DNA from: Candidatus Methanomethylophilaceae archaeon
Lineage (GTDB): Archaea; Thermoplasmatota; Thermoplasmata; Methanomassiliicoccales; Methanomethylophilaceae
Reading direction: 5' to 3'
Length of the DNA: 33,818 bases
Assembly: GCA_017540825.1 (NCBI GenBank)
Contig: JAFYAH010000039.1
Span: 1-33,818 of the forward strand
Below, piece after piece: positions 7,613-16,851 of this stretch. The notes under the pieces were generated by a model. That model did no database searches. It was not told the DNA's origin and was given only the letters and a program-made list of their open reading frames with translations. Position 1 is the stretch's first letter; each line of letters begins with the position of its first letter. A program made the position numbers and the translations under genes.

Positions 7613-8259
7613 ACGGGCAGAGAGCGAGGGCTGACTTCGCGCTGGCCCCTGTGGCGAAGCGGCTGATAAACGTAAACCCGAACATGATCTCGTGGGTCGG
7701 GCTCATAATCGCGCTCCTCTGCGGGGTGATATTCTACTTCAGCGCCTACGAGGGCAAGGGATACCTGCTGCTGGTGGGCGCCGCCGCGGTCATCGTGTCG
7801 GGGTACTTCGACGCCCTCGACGGGAAGGTGGCCAAGCTGGCCGGGAAGGCCTCCCGCAAGGGCGACTACCTCGACCACGTGTTCGACAGATACGCCGACG
7901 TGTTCATGATCGGCGGAGTGGCGTTCAGCGCCTGGTGCAATCCCTACCTGGGGATGCTGGCCCTGATCGGGGTGCTGCTCACGTCGTACATGGGCACGCA
8001 GGCCCAGGCCATCGGGGCCCCCCGCCTGTACGCCGGGCTGCTGGGGCGCGCGGACAGGGTCGTCCTCTCGACCATATTCCCGATCGTCCAGTACGCCATG
8101 TCAGCCGTCGGGTACGGGTCCTTCGAGGTGCTCGGGTTCGACGTCAACTGGCTGGAGGTCATGATGCTGTGGTTCGCCGTGGTGGGCAACCTCACCGCGA
8201 TCCAGAGGGCCATAATCACCTGGAACAACCTCAGCAAAGAAGATTCCGCCAAGAAATGA
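7603..8259 (+). CDS. CDP-alcohol phosphatidyltransferase, probably archaetidylinositol phosphate synthase
   Basis: A 218-aa integral membrane enzyme that transfers an archaetidyl group from CDP-archaeol to an alcohol headgroup. The family motif is seen as DALDGKVAKLAGKASRKGDYLDHVFDRYAD (shown in the middle third), which keeps the four metal-binding Asp; the usual second-half Arg is Lys. About five or six hydrophobic helices follow (for example ISWVGLIIALLCGVIFYF and GMLALIGVLLTSYM). The N-terminus (APVAKRLINVNPNMISWVGL) resembles archaetidylinositol phosphate synthases. ATG 7603 has GGAGA upstream and overlaps the previous gene by 10 nt. Stop TGA. It closes the operon and meets a hairpin region. 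Confidence 0.8.
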   Translation: MVLDGQRARADFALAPVAKRLINVNPNMISWVGLIIALLCGVIFYFSAYEGKGYLLLVGAAAVIVSGYFDALDGKVAKLAGKASRKGDYLDHVFDRYADVFMIGGVAFSAWCNPYLGMLALIGVLLTSYMGTQAQAIGAPRLYAGLLGRADRVVLSTIFPIVQYAMSAVGYGSFEVLGFDVNWLEVMMLWFAVVGNLTAIQRAIITWNNLSKEDSAKK

Positions 8260-8362
8260 AGCCTTCGATCGGTTCCGACCGGTTCGCTGATTGGTTCGTA
8301 ACCGGTTCGTAACCGGTCCAAAGGCTTGGTTTCCTGGCGATGGGCCGTTATCTCATCGCCAG
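8259..8362. repeat. Tandem GGTTCGTAACC repeats and nested hairpins between convergent genes
   Basis: AAGCCTT (8259-8265) and GACCGGTT (8277-8284) pair with AACCGGTC (8311-8318) and AAGGCTT (8321-8327). Inside lie two head-to-tail copies of the 11-mer GGTTCGTAACC (8293-8303, 8304-8314). A second stem has 9-bp arms CTGGCGATG (8334-8342) and CATCGCCAG (8354-8362). It sits between two convergent genes and is likely a bidirectional terminator, although no T-run follows. Confidence 0.5.
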
Positions 8363-8390
8363 AGGCCTCTGCAGACCGTAGGGACAGGCT

Positions 8391-10214
8391 TCGACGATAC
8401 GTACCTGCATGGCCTGCCGGCCCGTTGTCCAAGCTGAAAGCCACGTCCACGTTCTTCATATGCAGGCCTATGCCGACGGCTATGGCGCCTGCGTCCATGG
8501 GCTCTTTGGAATATTCGTTGTCGGATATCTGTTTCAGAGCTTGTCTGGCCAGCTTCATGAGGTCTTTTTCGGGGTCGGAAGTGGTCTTCACCTCTATTAT
8601 CACAGGAGGCTTTCCGTTCGAGGGAGGGATGTAGATGTCTGCGATCCCGAAGCCCTTGGAGACTTCCGTGTCAACATCCAATCCTGCCAGCAGAAGGTCC
8701 GTGGAAATGAGGTCGCGGTACTTCTCGTGGCGCTCTCTGTCTTTTCCGACGAGCCTCCAGGAGCCGTCCAGGCGCACCACGCCGAGAAGCTTCTGTAGGC
8801 TGACCTTCAGAGATAGGGCGTCCTTTCCGTATATGGATGCGACCAGGCTCTGCGACATCCGCCTTGCGTTCGACACCCTGTCGCGAACGGTCATGAAGAA
8901 GCTTCTGACCTCTTCGTCAGGGATGCGCACGTCGCATACAGGGTCGTTGTTCTCGGCCCATTCCACTGCTTCCGCCGTCAGGTAGCCGGACATGAGCAGA
9001 TACGAAAGCATGAACGATCCGTCTGAATCGTGGGATACGAGGTCATCGAAGACCATGCCGGGATGAATCGGGCTTCTCACAGAGTTGCCCAGGGATTCGC
9101 ACAGGTAGTCCAGATTGAGAATCGTCTCCAAGGAGGCGCCAGCCATCATGGATTCGAACAGCTCCGATCCGGTGGAATTCTCCCAATATTTCGCAGGCAT
9201 GCACTTCGATGCCAGGTACATGTTCACGCTCATCGGGTTGTAGACCGAAGACGATCCGAAGCTGTATCCGTTGTACCATCTTCTGATCTCGTCCAGTACG
9301 GTTTCGGATGTTTTTCCTGACCTCTCTGTTATGTCCGGGTCGGAATGCACGAGCCTCTCCACCTCTTCTTGGGTGAAGCCGAACCATTCGTTTCCTTCGT
9401 CTGTCAGCACGTCGCGGCTTACAAGGTTGTTGAGGTCGCTGAACATGCTCTCTTTGGAGACCCTCATTATGCCTGTGATGACTCCTAGCCTCATGCAGTC
9501 GTTGCCCTTGAAGGTCTTGGACATGAGGTCTCTGAGGATGGGAAGCACAGCATCGTACAGCATAGGGTCGGATATCCGCTGTATAGGGTGGTCGTATTCG
9601 TCCATCAGTATGACCACGCTGCGAGGGTTTCCGCACTTTTTGGATTGCATATGCCTCTCAGACAGGATGGAGGAGAGCGACCTGAGTATCGACGTCAGGT
9701 CGTCTGGGCTTATCCTGTCGTCGAACAATCTGGCCAGGCTCTCGCAGGCGATGCGGTCAGTAGAACCATCAGCCATACGCCTGTATTTGGACAGCTGGGC
9801 CCTGAAGGAAGCGGTCATCTGGGATACGAAGTCCTTTTGGACGGCTTCTCTGACTGCGTGCGGATCTCCCGAATCCACATATACATGTCTTGGCGAGAGG
9901 TCTTTGAGGCTCACCCTTATCACGGGGCTGGAGCATATATTCTCGGCATATCCTTTTGCGCTGGATATGGCTAAGTCTTTGAAGAGGTCCGGTTCGGGGC
10001 GATCCTCGTCGAAGAAGTACCCTATCATGGACTGATTGATCGTCTTGCCGAATCTCTTGGGTCTTGTGTACAGATATACGTTGCCATCGGCTTCGAACAG
10101 GCTCTTCAGCATCATCGTCTTGTCGACGAAGTTGCGCTTGAAGCGGATGGTCTTGAAGTCCTCATCCTTCTCTACGTATGCATCTTTCAACATGTTGACC
10201 GGCCCTTTGTTCAT
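8391..10214 (-). CDS. AAA-ATPase-like protein with C-terminal PD-(D/E)XK nuclease domain, ends at CGA
   Basis: A 607-aa protein of the family common in gut anaerobes: an AAA-like domain followed by a DUF1703/PDDEXK_9 domain. Seen: the degenerate Walker A RPKRFGKT (51-58), Walker B VVILMDEYDHPI (DEYD at 205-208), the middle RRWYNGYSFG, and the nuclease core FGIADIYIPP...VIIEVKTT near residues 535-556. Function in this family is unknown; it is often patchy and thought to be mobile. The domain ends near VGIGLHMKNVDVAFSLD, then CGA at 8393-8391, the first CGA in 608 codons. With the standard code the frame runs to 7944, overlapping the convergent lipid gene by over 300 nt. TATA box and ATG at 10214 fit a near-leaderless start. 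It uses more A/T-ending codons than its neighbours, consistent with transfer. Confidence 0.85.
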
Positions 10215-10248
10215 GGGTGCTTCGAATCTTTCATCGGACTGCAGTTAT

Positions 10249-10260
10249 GCTTATATAAAT
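10249..10260 (-). promoter_or_regulatory. TATA box of the AAA/nuclease gene
   Basis: TTATATAA at 10251-10258, flanked by A/T, lies about 37 nt before the ATG at 10214 on the minus strand. The remaining gap 10261-10328 shows nothing further. Confidence 0.5.
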
Positions 10261-10328
10261 CAAATCCAGGGGCGTCTTCTTCGGACCGGCCCATTCACGC
10301 TATGTTTTCAGAAGCAGCAACCGGATCG

Positions 10329-11393
10329 TCATGCTTCAGGCCGGCTCGGCTTCTTCTCCGGGGCCTGGCCCTGGGTCGATTTCCTGGACTTGAATCTGTA
10401 GTATTTCAGAGGGTGGGTCATCCATTCCTGCTCGCACAGGCCGTCCGGATCGAAGCAGAGGCCGTTGGTCTTCATGGTCTTGCATTCCGGAGGGGTGTAC
10501 GGGTCGGTCCCGTTGAGCTCCCCTGTGATGTGCTTTATCTGGTACTCCGACTTGGACTCGTCGAAGTCCGGGGATTCCGAGAATATCCTGATTATGGAGT
10601 CGTAGTCCAGGCCGAGGGCGCACATGAACGTCACCAGGGCGAACCTTCCGCTGTGGGGGAGGTTGATGCCCTTGAGCGACGCCTCCAGCAGGTGCTTAAC
10701 GCAGGGAGGCAGGTACTCGTCCTTCATCCCCTCGCCTCTGGTGGGGCTCATCTTCATCTTCGCCTCGTCCAGGGCGAGCTTGACTACGGCCGCGTCCCTT
10801 TCCAGGTACTGCCTCATGTCGTCCGGGGGCATGAGCGGGAGCTCGGACTCTATCTTGTCCTGGAGGGCGTTCTGCATCAGGCGGTTGAACTTCTCCTTCG
10901 GGAGGAAGACCATGCCGTCCCTGACGTCGCAGTTTATCAGCTTCCAGTCGACGCTCTTCATCCTGCTCGACAGCATCAGATAGTCGGCGAACCTCATGTG
11001 CATCACGCCGTCGGAGTCCGTCGAGGCTTCGAAGCCCATCTCCTCCGAAACCTTCAGGATGGTCTGGTGGTCCTCCCCGGAAAGCACCTTGTTCATGCGG
11101 ACGGCTTCCCCGAGGGCGTACCTCTTGGTGAGGTAGCGGTCCCATACCATGGACACCAGCATCCTGGCGTAGGGGTACGACATCACCTCCATGAGGCAGT
11201 CGTAGTCCTTCATCAGAGGCTTGTACTCCACCTCTCCGGAGCTTATGGCGTCCAGGACGCGCTCTCTGCCGCGGATGCGGGCCGGGGACATGACCTCCGA
11301 CTCGAGAAGGGACTCCAGGTCGACGTTGTTCTCTGCGACGAAGGCGGAAGCCTCTTTCAGGAACGGGAATTTGGCCGACAGTCTGGCGTCCAT
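10329..11393 (-). CDS. priL: DNA primase large subunit PriL
   Basis: PriL (354 aa) is the iron-sulfur subunit of the archaeal primase; with PriS it makes RNA/DNA primers. The N-terminal helical domain is followed by the C-terminal Fe-S domain: PPCVKHLLEASLKGINLPHSGRFAL, then PPECKTM, TNGLCF and GLCEQ supply the four cluster cysteines, ending HPLKYYRFKSRK. The start at 11393 (MDARLSAKFPFLKEA) matches the family; with the standard code the reading frame is falsely fused to the upstream surface-protein gene because only CGA separates them. There is no CGA inside PriL. It ends in TGA (10331-10329) followed directly by CGA (10328-10326), a tandem stop. Confidence 0.92.
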   Translation of the reverse strand: MDARLSAKFPFLKEASAFVAENNVDLESLLESEVMSPARIRGRERVLDAISSGEVEYKPLMKDYDCLMEVMSYPYARMLVSMVWDRYLTKRYALGEAVRMNKVLSGEDHQTILKVSEEMGFEASTDSDGVMHMRFADYLMLSSRMKSVDWKLINCDVRDGMVFLPKEKFNRLMQNALQDKIESELPLMPPDDMRQYLERDAAVVKLALDEAKMKMSPTRGEGMKDEYLPPCVKHLLEASLKGINLPHSGRFALVTFMCALGLDYDSIIRIFSESPDFDESKSEYQIKHITGELNGTDPYTPPECKTMKTNGLCFDPDGLCEQEWMTHPLKYYRFKSRKSTQGQAPEKKPSRPEA

Positions 11394-11447
11394 GCGACGG
11401 AATCGGGGTCGTCGTAGAATATCCTTTCCCGATGGCGCGCGTCGTCC

Positions 11448-12569
11448 TCGGGAGCCGGTTCCGGGAACCTTGGCGGGAATGGGCAGGGACGAGCGGAGGC
11501 TCATATGAACGATCGCGTGCCTGAGGCCGTCGGCGGTGTGCGAGGAGAGGGAGGAGGCCCATTCCATGACGGATCCGCCTTGCATGCGGGCGTAGGAGAA
11601 CCCGTAGGAGGCGTGAGCCTGGTCGGACTTGTCTGAGCAGGGGCAGGTCACGCCCAGGACGTCGGTGCTGCGCGTCTTCGACACGATCTCGTCGTATCTC
11701 AGCACCGAGCCCTTGTCCGTCTGCCACGAGGCCGAGCCGCTCAGCCTGGACGTGTGGAGCATGAACCTGTACTCTCCATCGCGGTCGCTCGCTTGGGAGC
11801 TGTCGACCATCCTCATCCCGTCCTGCACGTCGGAGCGCATCTCCAGGCTCCTCATCGACGCCCTTCCAGGCCCGACGTCGGCGAACGATATGTGGTAGAA
11901 GAACGTGTCAACATAGACGATCACCATGTCGGTTCCGTGGAACACCATGTACGGCTCCCCTTTGGACAGGGTCTTCAGGTATGCGATGTCCGTGAACGTC
12001 GTCGCAGGATGCTCGCCGTCGTCGAACACGGACGTGGATATGCACGAGGGGCGTTCGTTGGTCCTGACGGAGTCGGCCTTCTCCGTGCTCTTCCAGGATT
12101 CGCTGGAGAGGCGCTGCTTCCAATCCGAGCCTCCGGAGCAGCTGAGGCTCAGGCAGAAGGCTGTCGAGCGCTTGCACAGGGCGTTCACCTGGGCGTCCGG
12201 GTCGAAGGACAGCGGGACGGATCCCTTCAGGGAGTCGAAGATCCCGGCGTTGGAGTCCAGAGCGGCCACTGCTGCGCCAGAGGATACCCATTTTTCCAGG
12301 TTCGAGTTCAAGGCTTCCTGGTTGCTGTTCGCCCATGCCTTGCCGACGACCACGGTGTCCGTTCCGTCGACAAGGTGGTCCGGCCCTATCTCCGTGAGCG
12401 TCCCGTCCGCGCCGAGGAGGTACAGCGACCCGTATTCGTCGAGAGGGTCGTGGTTCCCCATGGAAAGATGGTCGGTGGAGATCCCGAATGTCAGGACGGC
12501 CATGGTGAAGGCCATGACGGCCACGCCGCAAGCCACGAAGGCGATGCTCAAGACGACCTTCCTGTCCAT
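11448..12569 (-). CDS. Membrane-anchored extracellular protein (lineage-specific), ends at CGA
   Basis: A 373-aa protein with an N-terminal membrane helix (VVLSIAFVACGVAVMAFTMAVL, seen within residues 4-28) and a large outside domain. Residues about 70-105 (DTVVVGKAWANSNQEALNSNLEKWVSSGAAV) look like the strand-helix-strand of DUF4350/glutamine-amidotransferase-like folds; that is a weak fold guess. It is related to the protein at 30989-32110: same N-terminal anchor, same repeat of this segment, similar C-terminal strand (SLRSSLPIPA here, SITTTIPIGA there), and exactly the same length. It ends at CGA 11450-11448; five in-frame CGA codons fall in the 54 nt before priL, none within the gene. TATATC-type box 25 nt before the ATG suggests a leaderless transcript. 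Confidence 0.75.
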
Positions 12570-12615
12570 GGCGGAGGATGGCGGAATGGGGATATAATGT
12601 ATGAGGCCTGCGTCC

Positions 12616-14229
12616 TCGCTCGAACGACACCAGGCTTCTCAGACCTTCGATCACGGAAGGGTCGTCTATCGCTCTCTTCATATCCTCGAGGTCTTCGAAA
12701 GGCCTCTCGAGCACGAGCTTCGCAGCCCTCTTCTTGCCGATCCCGGGCAGAGCCTCCAGGGCCGAGAGAGGCATCGAGTTTATTTTGAACGGCAATTCCA
12801 CGCCTGTTATCGAGCGGAATCCCCATCCTGTTATGAAGACGTCGCAGAACCTCTCCGTATCCATCCTGTACGGGACTCCGACGAGGAGGGGGTAGGAGCC
12901 GATCTGCCTCCCGAACGTGATGTTCCCGTCGTTGAGCTCCATGTACACGTCTTTCAGGACGGTCCCGTAGGGGACGATGCGCTCCAGCATGGCGCGGTCT
13001 ATCTCCTCGCGGACGCTGTCCTTGAACTTCCTGAACGTCCTCTGGTCCACCCTGGTCTTGAACTCCCTCCTGACCGGGAGGACCTGGCGGATGTTTATGC
13101 GCCTCACCATCAGGCCCTCGTCGCGGACCTTCCTGAGGAAGTCGAGGTCCATGGAGTACGTGGACTTCGTCTCTCCGTCCAGGCCGCAGATTATGTTGAT
13201 CCCGGGGAGCAGCCTGGGCATCCCCCTCTCGCCCCTCTCCCTCCCGACGTCGTTGATCGTCCTGACCGCTTCGAGGACCTGCTCGGAGGTGCTGTTCAGG
13301 TTGTTCTCCAGGACCACCCTCGGGTCGACGGACTCCATTCCCAGCGCCAGGACGTTGCCGTCGGTGCAGTTCCTGGCTATGCTCTCCAGCACCTTGCGGG
13401 ACTCCTCCGGGTAGGTCGCTATCACGGCGGCGTTGGCGTTGTCCACGTGCACGGTGTCGAACTCCAAGGCGCGCAGACCGGAGAACAGCCTCTCGGCGGC
13501 TTCGGGATTCGGCCTGGGGACGGGGGAGTCGTCGAGGGAGCCGTACGAGACGATGCAGGTCTGCCCTCCGACCCTGACGTTCCTGACTCCTAGGTCTTTG
13601 AGCTTCCTGGCTTCGGCGAGGACGTCGTCGGGAGATCTAGTCAGGGGCTTGCCCTTCAAGGCCTCTATGCAGTACGAGCACCCTCCTGTCGAGTACCTGT
13701 GGCACCCGCGGTACGTCTCTATCTCGGCGACTAGGGGCTCCGGGAAGTCCTGGTGCTGCTTCACTATGTCGGCCCCCAGGAGCATCCAGCGGTTCCATTC
13801 GTCTAATGTGCGGAGCCTCTCCCCGACCTCCTTCCCAGTCATCCCGTCGTAGAGCGAAGCGGCCAGGTCCTTCCTGACGACGAAGTCGAAGCCCTCGGCC
13901 TCCACGGTGTCCGCAGCGGATCCGCCTATCATCCGCCAGCCCTTCAGCTTCGGGAATATGCCGCGGAGCTCCTTGGACGACATCGGCATGGAGCGGAGGT
14001 ACTTGCCAGGGACGGTGTTCCCGGATAAGACTATAGTGACTGACGCGTCCGGGATCTCCTTCCCTTGGCGTATCATGTCTATGGAGACGTATTCGACCTT
14101 GTCCGCCCCCGCGTCCAGCGCCGCCCCGGCTATGGAGCGTATCATCGGTGATATGTATGGGGGAACCCCCAGGGCGGCCGGGTCGTCGATGTAGCCGTCG
14201 ATGAGGGCGATGGTGATCTCGTTCTCCAT
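12616..14229 (-). CDS. Radical SAM protein with C-terminal helix-hairpin-helix, ends at CGA
   Basis: A 537-aa archaeal radical SAM enzyme of unknown reaction. The cluster cysteines are C176, C184 and C187 (YRGCHRYSTGGCSYC), a CX7CX2C spacing instead of CX3CX2C, as in one archaeal subfamily. The radical SAM barrel follows (VRNVRVGGQTC, DTVHVDNANAAV, LPGINIICGLDGET). The last 60 residues hold a helix-hairpin-helix (ALEALPGIGKKRAAKLV), pointing to nucleic acid binding. It stops at CGA 12618-12616 after SLVSFE. I read all 537 codons and found no other CGA. With the standard code it would run to 11908 through the next gene. TTTATATCC about 25 nt before the ATG is a leaderless-type promoter. Confidence 0.85.
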
Positions 14230-14484
14230 GCGCCTTCATGTTCTGCTGGATATAAAGGAGGTATGATGGGCTGGATGCCGTTAGCAAAGTCAGTATATAA
14301 ACCACTTTAATAACGCACATCGTAACGAAAATTATTTTCCTAATTTCGGAAGTGTATCGGCGACATATGGCGAATGCGATCGAATCGGCTGGTAAGACTA
14401 TAGTGGTATGAGCACAGGCGTTCCGAACGATCATAGTCTCCTGGTCGAACTCATCTTTATAGTAGCTGAAGCGAATCCGCAGCC
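14230..14484. promoter_or_regulatory. AT-rich divergent promoter region
   Basis: This gap separates the radical SAM gene (minus) from the chagasin-like gene (plus). On the minus strand TTTATATCC (14249-14257) serves the radical SAM gene. On the plus strand CTTTATAGTA (14455-14464) lies about 25 nt before the GTG at 14485. A further TATA-like run at 14291-14298 (GTATATAA) has no evident gene. ACTATAGT at 14397-14404 is one of five copies in the window. Confidence 0.5.
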
Positions 14485-15120
14485 GTGAACAGGAAGCATG
14501 TCGCGATCGTGGCCTTGGCGTCTGCAGCAGTGGTGCTCTGCTTGGCATCGGCCTATCTGGACTCAAAAGACAAGGCTGTGTCCCTGGATGTCAACGAGCC
14601 CTATTATTGGAGCCTGGGCCTGGAGGACGGCTACGACTGGGAGATCGTCGACACATACGATCTGGATATTTCCAAGGCACATCGCGATGATGCGGCCGTC
14701 TTCACGATAGAGGCGTCCCGCCCCGGAACCTACGATCTTCTGGCCGAGCTGAGGAACGTCGGCGATCCCTCGGACGTCAAGAGAACGTCCGGTCTGCGCC
14801 TGTCCTTCACCGGCGAGAAGGGCGGGCACACCGAGCGCTTCGAGGCCGAGCTTCGTCTGGGCGAAGTCTATGAGATATGCCTGAGCGCGAACCCCTCCAC
14901 AGGATACGCCTGGAGAGCGGTGGATCCCGATCCTTCCCTGGCAATCCGCAGCGATTTCTCCGAAGATGCGCAGTCTCCTTGGATCTCTGGTGCCGGAGGG
15001 ACCGAGACGTTCAGGATCACGGCAGAGAAGGCAGGGTCGTACACCGTCCATCTCGTCTATGGGAGGGCATGGGAGCCAGTTCCGGCTAGAGACGTGCTTG
15101 TCGATCTGACGTTCTGCCGA
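14485..15120 (+). CDS. Membrane-anchored chagasin-like (I42) peptidase inhibitor, ends at CGA
   Basis: A 211-aa protein with an N-terminal signal anchor (VAIVALASAAVVLCLASAYL, residues 6-25) and an outside region. The C-terminal half carries all three inhibitor loops of the chagasin/I42 family: NPSTGYAW (136-143), GAGGTETFRI (169-178) and YGRAWE (192-197). Such proteins block papain-like cysteine peptidases; here it may protect the cell from its own or host/gut peptidases. The final strand DVLVDLTFC is followed by CGA (15118-15120), the first CGA in the frame, exactly where the family ends. With the standard code the frame runs antisense through the next gene to 16179. GTG is the start, 25 nt after a TATA box. 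Confidence 0.8.
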
Positions 15121-15141
15121 CGGGCTTCGAACGCATCCGCT

Positions 15142-16494
15142 TCAGGCCCTCCTCTTCATACGGGAGAGTATGCCTTTCCCGCCCCGGACGGCGTCGCGTC
15201 TGCCCCTTATCGTCGTGACATCGGCGTCATCGCCGAAAACGTCCCTCCCGAGCTCGGTACTTGCGTGCACCGTGGCGCTGCGGAGGCTGTCCGTCCTGAA
15301 AGCGCGGTCCCCTACCTTGGCTACCGAGGCGGGGACGTCTATGCGCTCCAGGCCGCTCTGCGAGAAGGCGTCGTCGCCTATCCTTTCGAGGGAAGGCGGG
15401 AGCTCTACGCTCGAGAGCAGCTTGCATCTGCCGAACGATCCCATGCCCAGCGCCTCGAGGTTGTCCGGCAGCGATGCCGATTCCAGGGCGTAGCAGCTGA
15501 GGAAGGCCATCTCCCCGATGCACAGGGCGGAACGCATCTCTATCCGCTCGATGTCCTTGCAGTAGTCGAACGCCCCTCTCCCTATCGAGATCAGCGAGCG
15601 CGGAAGGCTCAGCGACTTCAGCCCGCACCCTATGAAGGCGCAGTCCTGGATCGCTCTTATGGTCGAGGGGAAGGTCGCGTCGAGCAGCCACTTGCTGCCT
15701 TCGAACGCGTTCCGCCCTATGGTCCTCAGACCTTCCGGAAAGGCCAGCGCCCTTATGCCCGACTTGGAGAAGGCCCAGTCCCCTATGCTTCTGACCGGTC
15801 CCGAGAACTCCAGATAGTCCAGGCGAGTCTCGGAGAACGATCCTCTGCTTATCTCGGACACCAGGGGCGGTATGGCGGCGGACCTCAGGCGGGTGCGGTT
15901 GAAGGCGTATTCCCCGATGGACTCCAAGGACTTCGGAAGCGCGATCCATTCCAGCCGGGAGTTCTGGAACGCGAAGGCCCCTATCCTCCTGAGGCCTTCC
16001 GGGAGCTCGACGTCCCTCAGCCTGGAGTTCTCGAATGCCCTGTCGGCTATGGCCTCCACGGTGTCCGGAACGGCGTAGGACTCGATGTCAGCATCGGCCG
16101 GGAACCTTATCAGAGTCTTTTCATCGGCATCGAACAGGACTTCTCCTGTCTCGTGGTTCGCAGCCTTCCTATCCTGTGATCCCGGGCGGCTGTCCTCGGG
16201 ACGAGGGCGGCTCTCACCGACGCGTGTATCCATGACAAGGTCCGCGTCGTTCATCCTCTGGAGAAGCGATGCCGCATAGCTCTGGGAGAGGCCGAGTCCG
16301 GAGGTCTGCTCAAGGAAGATCTCGCCGTCGAACGCGCCGGTCTCGCGGGAGACGGACCCGGGACGCTCGTAGATGTGGCGTCCGACGTAGTCCATGTCCC
16401 TCCTGGAGAATCCGAGCCGCCTCATCCGATCCAGGAAGGCTTCGTTATCGTCGCAGAACGCCTCTGCAGTGGTTATCCGATCTTCTTCCGACAT
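15142..16494 (-). CDS. BspA-like leucine-rich repeat (LRR_5) protein
   Basis: A 450-aa protein with about a dozen LRR_5 repeats from residue 130 to 430 of the form IGxxAFxxxxLxxVxLPxSLxx (for example GLRRIGAFAFQNSRLEWIALP). The first 110 residues are helical and charged, with no signal peptide or membrane helix, so it is probably cytoplasmic. BspA-like proteins are greatly expanded in host-associated anaerobes and usually mediate protein-protein contacts. It ends normally in TGA after RMKRRA, 21 nt from the convergent inhibitor gene. The 450 codons contain many arginines but no CGA. AGAAGGGG upstream of the ATG is a plausible ribosome binding site. Confidence 0.85.
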   Translation of the reverse strand: MSEEDRITTAEAFCDDNEAFLDRMRRLGFSRRDMDYVGRHIYERPGSVSRETGAFDGEIFLEQTSGLGLSQSYAASLLQRMNDADLVMDTRVGESRPRPEDSRPGSQDRKAANHETGEVLFDADEKTLIRFPADADIESYAVPDTVEAIADRAFENSRLRDVELPEGLRRIGAFAFQNSRLEWIALPKSLESIGEYAFNRTRLRSAAIPPLVSEISRGSFSETRLDYLEFSGPVRSIGDWAFSKSGIRALAFPEGLRTIGRNAFEGSKWLLDATFPSTIRAIQDCAFIGCGLKSLSLPRSLISIGRGAFDYCKDIERIEMRSALCIGEMAFLSCYALESASLPDNLEALGMGSFGRCKLLSSVELPPSLERIGDDAFSQSGLERIDVPASVAKVGDRAFRTDSLRSATVHASTELGRDVFGDDADVTTIRGRRDAVRGGKGILSRMKRRA

Positions 16495-16851
16495 CGCGAA
16501 GCCCCTTCTCGCGAGATTCGACCGCTTACGACGGTTGGCATGTTTATTGCGTCTTACATTGCAAGGTCATGGACCAAGAATCGAAGCCTGTTAAAGCACA
16601 TCAAATGCAGCGTGGAGTAATATGCTATCTGCTATAATATGTACTAAGGTCCATCGGTCTTCGATTTTGTGACATTTGCATCACATCACGGAACTGGCAG
16701 TCTTCGGGTTCTGAACCGTTAAGGGTCATCAGCAGGAGAGGCGGAGCCGTCCGACTTTGGCGTACGGAACCGCAGGCGAACGTACGACGTCAGACGGGAA
16801 TGAGGGCATCCAGAAGATCCCGGGGCCGGCAGACGGGCGTAGGACGCAGCG
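16495..16851. other. Intergenic region, no gene recognised
   Basis: No coding frame with native codon use. It contains the promoter of the leucine-rich repeat gene on the minus strand and a TATA-like GCTATAATATG near 16630 that has no evident gene downstream. It also contains the 3' end of the Rrf2 transcript. Confidence 0.35.

Noticed and set aside
7944-8390. C-terminal extension of the AAA/nuclease protein
   Set aside because: It reads through the hairpin repeats and then antisense to the lipid enzyme; contains several CGA codons.
11908-12615. Extension of the radical SAM protein to 773 aa
   Set aside because: Past the CGA it is the shadow frame of the surface-protein gene.
15121-16179. 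Extension of the chagasin-like protein to 564 aa
   Set aside because: It is antisense to the leucine-rich repeat gene and shows its mirrored repeats.
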